From positions 21,349,357 to 21,413,356 of the forward strand of contig CM025851.1 of assembly GCA_003952965.2 (NCBI GenBank): a stretch of DNA of 64,000 bases. Reading direction: 5' to 3'. Positions 57,700-64,000 of the stretch are shown here, piece after piece. Numbering within the stretch: position 1 is the stretch's first letter; the number at the start of each line of letters is the position of its first letter. Both the position numbers and the translations under genes were made by a program. The notes beneath the pieces were generated by a model. That model searched no databases. It had not been told where the DNA came from and saw only the letters and a program-made list of their open reading frames with translations. The stretch comes from Morella rubra. Its lineage: Eukaryota; Streptophyta; Magnoliopsida; Fagales; Myricaceae.

Positions 57700-58480
57700 A
57701 ATGGCCTTATACGAAGTGGCTCAACATTCAAAACTATACAATAATGATTTCATTGGTATTGAATTAACCAAGTAATTTTTTTAGGTTGTGCTTATGTATA
57801 GAAGGTTTATTCACTCTTTCCATTTTCTTACGATTTTTTTTACGTCTTTCCTTGATGGAAAGAACGAACTTAGATAAAGTCGATTAACATGGGTTAACAA
57901 CTATTGGATTATGTTCATGACATAAGAGTGTTTATTTCACTTTATGTTCAATTTATTTACATACTTTGTATATATACTGACATATAATGTATAAGTATCA
58001 TACTTTTTTTTGGGTAATTCAATATTAGGATCATATTATATGTATACTTAATTTCAATATTAAGGAAACAAAAGAAGATAATTAAGCAAAACAAAAGAAA
58101 CTAGGTTTACTTTCAAGGACCAAATTTATATTATATATTACTAATTATCAATGAATATTATTAGTATTACATAGTACTAATATATATAATATTTATGGTA
58201 TGCAACTATATATGCTTATAATTAATACTAGTAATATTGTATACTATTTTTTCTTTTCTTTTTTTGGAATATTTTAAATTCTATTTCGTTTTACTTATTT
58301 TTTAAATTTTTTCTCCTTGGTTTTTTTATCATAAGTATTTTATCTATTTTTATTTTATTTTTACTAGGATTATGTTATTTCTTTTTTATTTTTGTTACGG
58401 TTTTTTTCCAATTTTTATTTACAATACTAACTTTGCTTTAAATTATTTTTATTTTTATTTTTTCAAAACTTTATTTAAGT
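57700..58480. other. Very AT-rich stretch, nothing recognised
   Basis: Long T-runs and TA-rich phrases lie between the interior and the right subterminal array. Confidence 0.5.
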
Positions 58481-58559
58481 GTCTTTAAAAAAAAACGCTG
58501 CAGTCAATTTGGTGGTGGTCACTAAGGCGCTGCTATCCAGGTTATAATAGTGGTTTTCT

Positions 58560-59415
58560 GGCCGCCGCTATAAAAACCGCTGCAGAAAGTTAATTTTTCT
58601 TTTAACAGCGGTCGATTTTGCTGGGGTAAAAAGAAAACGCAGGTATAAACAATTTATAACAGCGTTTTTTTTACAGCAGTCATAACAAATGCCGCTAAAA
58701 GTCACCTATAGCGGCGTTTTTCATGACCACCGTTACAAAGACCGCTGTTAAAAAACCAAAAAGAGTTTTTAACAATTGTCTTTTCAACGGTGGTCATAAA
58801 AAAAGGCCACTAAAAGGCACCTATAGCGTCGCCTTTTCATGACCGCCGTTAAAAAGACCGCTGTTAAAAACTATTTTAATTCTTAGCAGTGGTCTTTTGA
58901 ATAGCAATCATAAAAAACGCCGCTAAAAGTCACCTAGAGCGGCCCTTTTCATGACTGCCGTAAATAGACCGCTGTTAAAAACTCTATTGTTTTATTAATA
59001 GCGGTTCTCTTAATAGCGGTCATGAAAAACACTGCTATAGGTGACTTTTCACGGCGTTTTTTATGACCGCTGTTAAAAAATTTATTGTTTTTAATAACGG
59101 TCTTTTTAACGGCGGTCACAAAAAACGCCGCTAAAAGTCACCTATAGCGGTGTTTTGCATGACCGCCGCTAAAAGACCGCTGTTAAAAACTTCATTACCT
59201 TTTAACATCTGTCGTTTTAACGGTGGTCATCACAAACGCCGCTATAGGTGACTTTTAGCGGCGTTTTTTGTGACCGCCGTTAAAAAGACCGCTGCTAAAC
59301 GGCAATGAAGTTTTTAACAACAGTCTTTTAATGGTAATCATGCAAAACGCCGCTATAGGTGACTTTTAGCGACGTTTTTCATGACCGCCGTTAAAAAGAC
59401 CACTGTTAGTGCCCG
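58560..59415. repeat. Right subterminal palindromic array of the Pack-CACTA
   Basis: Roughly seven units of about 100-120 bp. Each is itself near-palindromic: gaccgctgttaaaaa / ttaacagcggtc arms outside, and gccgctaaaagtcacc / ggtgacttttagcggc arms inside. Some inner cores are inverted between units. Long hairpins are possible. The unit differs from that of the left array apart from the shared agcgg/ccgct core. Confidence 0.8.
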
Positions 59416-59429
59416 ATTTTTTTGTAATG

Positions 59430-60430
59430 TCATAACAGAAACATGTTTTTAACAAAATCTACATAAACCGCACTGTTTGCTAGTGACCGAATTCAAGTGG
59501 TTGTTCAAGTCGAGATTTGTCAAATTTCCTAAGGGCTGAGCGAACCCTTTACACACTAAATCAGAAGCCCCTTTGCCTTTGCCATTTCAGTGTGTGCAAA
59601 TCGTGGAAGAAGAAATACAAAACGATATCGGTCTGTGTGGCTTTACTAGCTAAGCTGTATGTCAAAGTCATACGGTGCGAAGGTAATCAATTTTCTAGCT
59701 CACCCATTCCCATTCGTCGAAGCCTATGGGTAGATTTCGATGTTAGTTTTTTATTTTCAAGCTCATCCATTTGCTTATTTGGATTTTGTGCAGTTCGGTG
59801 GTTGGAGGTTGACATTCTATCTACCCACTTTTGAAAAAGGACCAAGCGAACAAGTTATTCTTCAAAGATCCATCCTCTTGGAAGTGGGAACTGTTGCCAA
59901 TAATGTCGGGAGATAGGACCACAAAATTTATTGAATTGATTGTGCTGTCCAGATATTGGGTTTTCGTAAAGTAAAAAAACACCTTCAGTGGTCCTACACG
60001 TTCGGTGTCTTTTAGTTCAGATATGCTTTCGAATGCACATGATTTTTGAACTATTGTCTTATTGTCCCATATAATAATTGTAGGTCCTTAGGTTTGGATT
60101 GAATATTGTATTTAGATCCTTAGGTTTGGATTGTGCTTTTATATTTAGGTGTTTAGGTTTAGATTCAATATTGTATTCGGATCCTGAGGTTCGGATTGAA
60201 TGCACGTGATTTATGTGTGAACATGGTTTTGTCGTGACATAAATGTGTATTTGGGGTGGGGATATGTTGTGATTAGTTTATGTGAGAATCAATATAATTT
60301 CGGTAGCATTAGGTCCTTATGTTTTGAGTTCTCTATTATCCTATATGGTGTTATGTGGATTGATCATTTATTTGAACTACTGATCTTATTAAGACATTGT
60401 TTAGTTAGTACTATATATGTTTATGGGTTC
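59430..60430. other. Spacer with a short tandem repeat at 60083-60195
   Basis: A 105-codon frame at 59517 has no domain. Between 60083 and 60195 a ~35-bp phrase (tccttaggtttggattgaat + attgtattta) occurs three to four times with drift. It is probably the upstream part of the MULE that follows. Confidence 0.4.
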
Positions 60431-60432
60431 TT

Positions 60433-60605
60433 ATTTATCTACATGCTTTTGTAGTATTGCTACGAATAGTTATCTACCACGGTGGGGAAAATGGTTGGGA
60501 AAATAGTTATTATTATTTATGTTTCTTAGTTCTTATTTATCTATATGCTTTTGTAGGACTTCTACAAATAGTTAACTATCACGGTGGGGAAAATGGTCGG
60601 GGCCA
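60433..60605. repeat. Tandem duplication, ~105-bp period
   Basis: The block ttcttatttatctacatgc + ttttgtagtattgctacgaat + agttatctaccacggtggggaaaatggt (60430-60508) is repeated at 60533-60600. It doubles the start of the transposase frame (VIYHGGENG / VNYHGGENG). Confidence 0.7.
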
Positions 60606-60949
60606 AATATATGTAGGAAGGAAGGTTAGTGAGGTGGGAAAAATGGATCTAGATTTCATATCCTCAATCAAAATTGGACACGTGGTAATGGGTCTTGGTT
60701 ATTTATAGACGGAAATTTGTGGTACACATTTGATGATGAGGAATAGCTTGCAATTAGGCTGCTGAAGAAGGATTAGGATGTGATTGACTTGATCAACAAA
60801 GCATTCAATGATAAGAGAACTATTTTGAATGTATATGTTGATCATGCAGTTGAGGAGGCTGAGATCATCTAGACTGAGGACCCCCCTCTTGCACTTACTG
60901 TCTGGGGACCATCGCAGGATACGAGGACCCAAGAAGAACCTATTTTGGG

Positions 60950-61065
60950 TGGAGAGGTAGCTGGGTAACCCAAATATGATTTGGGAGGAGAGGTAGCTGG
61001 GGAACCCGAACATGATTTGGGTAAAGATGTAGTTGGGGAACCCGAAGTTGATGTGGGGGGCCCCG
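60950..61065 (+). repeat. In-frame ~45-bp repeat in the MULE acidic linker
   Basis: Units encode GGEVAG(E/*)PKYDLG, GGEVAGEPEHDLG and GKDVVGEPEVDVG in succession, three copies with a decaying third. Confidence 0.7.
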
Positions 61066-61170
61066 AACCTGAGGCATGTGAAGTTAAGAAGGATAAGGGT
61101 ACTACAAGTAAGGGACGGGATCAGCGAACTGGATCGGTTTATGATGGTGAGTCCTATAAATGTATTTAGT

Positions 61171-62440
61171 CGGCATATAACTTCATATTTGTATTAGTGT
61201 CATATTCCTGAAGATTCAAGAGTGAAAGCACTGCATGGTTCAAGTGTCTCAACAAGCAGATGAGTATGTTTGGAGTATGTGTAGTATGATGGGAATCTGT
61301 CTACATCTTTGATAATATGAAGCTGGAGCGTTGATTGTTTTATGTTGGCACAGTTGGGAGTTTGCCTAAGGTTTACCAAGAACTGCGGAAGCTAAACCTG
61401 AACACCTCTAACTGTTTTAGAAGCACCTCAAAGTTAATTGATTCTGTGATTCGCACAATCAGTAGCCAAAGGTATAAAAAGTCTTCTCTCTTATTTGGCC
61501 AAAGACACTTAGAAAACCCAAGAATAACGTTTTTTTATTTTAAGAGAGTATAAGCCTCCATTGTTAACACTCTAATTGTTCCAGAAGCACCCAAGGTCTA
61601 AAGCACCAGATTTCTTGTTCCTGAGATGGTTTTATCTTATTTGGTTAGGAATTTTTTTTAGAGAGTATAAGCCTCCATTGTTATCTTCTCAAGACTCTTT
61701 GTTGTTGTTTCATAGTTTACTTTGTAAGGACTAAAGCGTACCAGAAAGACTGAACCGTTCCTTTGATTTCATTAGGGTTTGTTGATCACATACAAAGATT
61801 ACCCGCTAAGGTCTCAGGGTTTACCAGAGTTCTTGTTCCTGAGATGGTTTTATCTGGTGGCAGTAGTAGTGAAGTTTCACTGGGAAGACTACATTTAAGA
61901 TCAATGGTGAAGGTGCTAAAGATGAAGAATAGATGAAACTAGGTCTCAATCCCAGCAAGGTTTGCTGAATCAGATTCAAGATTTGGGTAAGGAGTTCAGT
62001 GTGTTAGGGTAGCAATGGTTTTGTGTACATCTAACGGATCACCGTTTAATTTCAATTTCTCATTCTAGTGGATTTCTTCTTGAAGTGTGTCTTCAAGAGG
62101 TTTCTCTTCGTAACCAATCCGTGTATCAATTGTGTTGTAATTGTTGTTGATTTACATTGTTAATATGTTGATTTTAGATTGAATATAAAATTGTCCATTA
62201 TTGTTTGAAGTTAAAAGAAAGTTTTCTTGAATATCTTGAAGTCTTGATTAAAAGTTTAATTTCTTCAAATATTTACTTTGATTACATATAAATCTTCATA
62301 AAAGATTATAGGTTCTTGAATGTGCTGATATTCTTGTGAAGTGTGCAACAAAGTAAAGATCGAAAAAGAATCTAAAAGAACCTATTCACCCCCTTCTAGG
62401 TTCGGGTGTACTGTATTGAGTCTAAAACTACCTAGTTCAA
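61171..62440. mobile_element. LTR-like insertion within the MULE
   Basis: Near 62380-62420 the sequence ctattcacccccttctaggt is typical of the right end of plant copia LTRs of another family. A candidate start, TGTTGGCACAGTTGGG, lies at 61342. An internal duplication (cctgagatggttttatct at about 61621 and 61840) is present. I cannot fix the ends or a target duplication. Confidence 0.4.
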
Positions 62441-63310
62441 GTCTGATCTGAACTATGTTATTGACAAGAGATAGAGTGATGTGTCTGAATTAAGTTCAGC
62501 GAGATTGACGTTGATGAATCTAATTTATATAGTGATGTTGAGATTCCATATGAGAGAGGAGCAGAAGCCAGCAGGGTGATGGATTGCTTGGGGGCATTCC
62601 CAAGAATTAGTGATGACGAGGACGGTGATATCCCATCAAAGAACGAAGATGATGATGACATGCAAAGCAATAAAGGATCTGACTTTGATGAGGCTCCGCC
62701 AAGCAAGTAGTTCCCAGAGTTCAACGAACAAACTGATATGGTTTGCGAGGTGTCGTTGGAGAAAGGACTTGTTTTCCCCAATACAAAGGTGTTGAGGTGG
62801 TATTTAGTGCAGAAAAAGGTTTGATTTTGACTATCGTCACAATGATAAGCTTAGAGTGCAAGCCCAGTGCACAGAGGAATGCACATTCTACATTTTTTCC
62901 TCGAAGATGAGAGAATATGGCTCGATTTAGATCAAGCATTTGTTGCAGAGCACACGTGCAGTGCACACTATGAGACGAAGAAGTGTGACGATGAGTTTTT
63001 GGCACAACAATACATGGCAAATTTTGGGGACCACCCTAATTGGCCTGCAGTTGCATTACAGAGCTAGATCCATCATGACTATAACATTGAGATGCCTATA
63101 CATTGGTGCTATCAAACCAAGAGCATGGCATTGCCAGGGTTCATGCAAATCAAGCTGAGCAGTTCAAGTTCATGGCGCAATATGATTTCGCATTGGGGAA
63201 ATGGAATCCTAGGAGCACTATGGTCCTTTGCAAGTCTGGTGACCACTGCAGAAGGCTCTATGTATGCCTTGCTGCATGCAAGGAATGGTTGAAGTACTAT
63301 TATATCACCT

Positions 63311-64000
63311 CGACCCACTAATTATTCTTATCTATCCTAATTTTCCTAATTAATTATTATAAATAGTAATTATATCGCTATTTTCAGCTTTAATTATTTT
63401 ATTAGTTTTTAATAGGGAAAAATCCCTAAACATAGTTTTATATGTCCAAAAATTATGAGAAAAATATCCTCATTCTTGTCTTTTCAAGCTCTTTTATTTA
63501 ATTCCTATTTACTCATTTCAGTATCTTGAATACTTTTATATATTATTTTTAAGTGCTGAACAAGACTATTTTACCCCAATTGCTTGTTTTAGCCCTAATT
63601 TCTTCTAGAAACCATTCTTTCTTTAATTTTTTTGCTTGCTATGTTTTGTTCCCTTATTTTCTTAGTCAATAGGACCTACCCTAGGTATGCCGTGCATCAT
63701 ATAATTTATTTTCTAGAATTTTTGTTTTAAATAGTGTTTTTGGGCTTGGATTGCATGATATGATGTCTTCGGGCTTAGAAACCTTTCGTTTTTGGATCTT
63801 CCTTCAGCCCATTCGACCTAGCCTACATCTCAGCCCATGTCAGCACCTCCTTTGACTTGCAAAACCGGTCAAATCCATATAATTCTTTTGTAATCATTGC
63901 CAATCATTTATTGCATGCAAAACCACCATCCAGATGTCAATTGTGGAGTTGCTGCCGCCCCTCTCCCCCATTGCTGCTTCAAGCCTTGCTTAGAACTCCT
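63311..64000. other. AT-rich DNA, nothing recognised
   Basis: Beyond the broken MULE the sequence is AT-rich to about 63700 and more mixed to the window end. No coding motif or terminal repeat was seen. Confidence 0.5.

Larger units (their letters stand above)
51971..59429. mobile_element. Pack-type CACTA element carrying host gene fragments
   Basis: The left terminus CACTATAAAAAAAA at 51971 is matched by the right terminus TTTTTTTGTAATG ending at 59429 (complement CATTACAAAAAAA). A perfect 3-bp target duplication, tca, flanks it (51968-51970 and 59430-59432). Large arrays of subterminal repeats fill the first ~820 bp and the last ~850 bp. The interior has no transposase; instead it holds exon-intron fragments of host genes, all on the minus strand where readable. 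It would move only with help from an autonomous relative. Confidence 0.75.
60464..63310 (+). pseudogene. MuDR-like (MULE) transposase, degenerate and interrupted
   Basis: The N-terminal segment (60464-61170) reads IYHGGENG, YVGRKVSEVGKMDLDF and, in another frame, LNVYVDHAVEEAEI. This is the PB1-like start seen in plant MULE transposases, followed by an acidic repeat region. After an insertion (about 61171-62440) an acidic stretch leads to the MuDR DNA-binding domain (62750-63065: FPNTKVLRWYLVQKK, HNDKLRVQAQCTEECTFYIF, HTCSAHYETKKCDDEFLAQQ). The start of the catalytic MULE domain follows (RVHANQAEQFKFMAQYDFAL, 63130-63190). It breaks off at about 63310; the DDE core and SWIM zinc finger are absent. 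Multiple frameshifts and stops. Confidence 0.8.

Noticed and set aside
1-64000. tRNA, rRNA or other structured RNA genes
   Set aside because: None recognised by eye. A dedicated scan (for example tRNAscan or Rfam models) was not possible here.

Overview
This is a gene-poor, repeat-dense piece of a plant (dicot-like) nuclear genome. The reasons are the plant-type Ty1/copia and Ty3/gypsy elements, En/Spm (CACTA), hAT and MuDR-like transposons, intron-bearing gene scraps with GT-AG sites, AT-rich spacers and no sign of prokaryotic gene packing. I found no intact host gene. Almost everything recognisable is a transposable element, most are broken, and many sit inside one another. The species cannot be named from this sequence.

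Layout. 1-2084: tail of a gypsy polyprotein and the right end of a CACTA element whose left end is not in view. 2085-6220: unassigned AT-rich DNA, an old dispersed repeat and a MITE. 6221-33878: probably one large, dead CACTA element. Its left terminus is at 6221, its transposase genes (TNP2-like, then TNPA/Transposase_24-like) lie at 28192-33016, and its right terminus is at 33878. Its interior has been blown apart by a solo copia LTR (7030-8330), a gypsy LTR that itself holds a deleted copia element (12137-16551), a gypsy solo LTR (about 18936-21013), a hAT element (21688-22293) and another gypsy solo LTR (22827-25277).

34616-51690: a retrotransposon nest. A minus-strand gypsy pol fragment abuts a copia LTR at 36228. 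A fragment of the same gypsy pol in the opposite orientation abuts another copia LTR at 39889. Both junctions carry the same 5-bp target duplication, which points to one insertion later split by an inversion. From 39889 to 51222 runs a near-complete minus-strand copia element: primer-binding site, gag, INT/RT/RNase H, then an extra ORF downstream of pol, polypurine tract and 3' LTR. It is interrupted by a solo LTR of its own family (target duplication ataag) and by a gypsy solo LTR (target duplication atttt).

51971-59429: a CACTA element with a perfect 3-bp target duplication (tca), large subterminal repeat arrays at both ends, and captured host exons. These include a galacturonokinase fragment with intact splice sites and a probable twin-CX9C mitochondrial protein fragment. 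59430-64000: a degenerate MuDR-like (MULE) transposase interrupted by LTR-like DNA.

The most distinctive signal is the 8-bp palindrome TGTCGACA inside a GTGTCGACACAT context. It occurs about 31 times by hand count, only in members of the one copia family: clustered in each LTR and again between pol and the extra downstream ORF. Together with that extra ORF (putative plant transposon protein, PF20167-like), it defines a copia lineage with an unusual 3' region.
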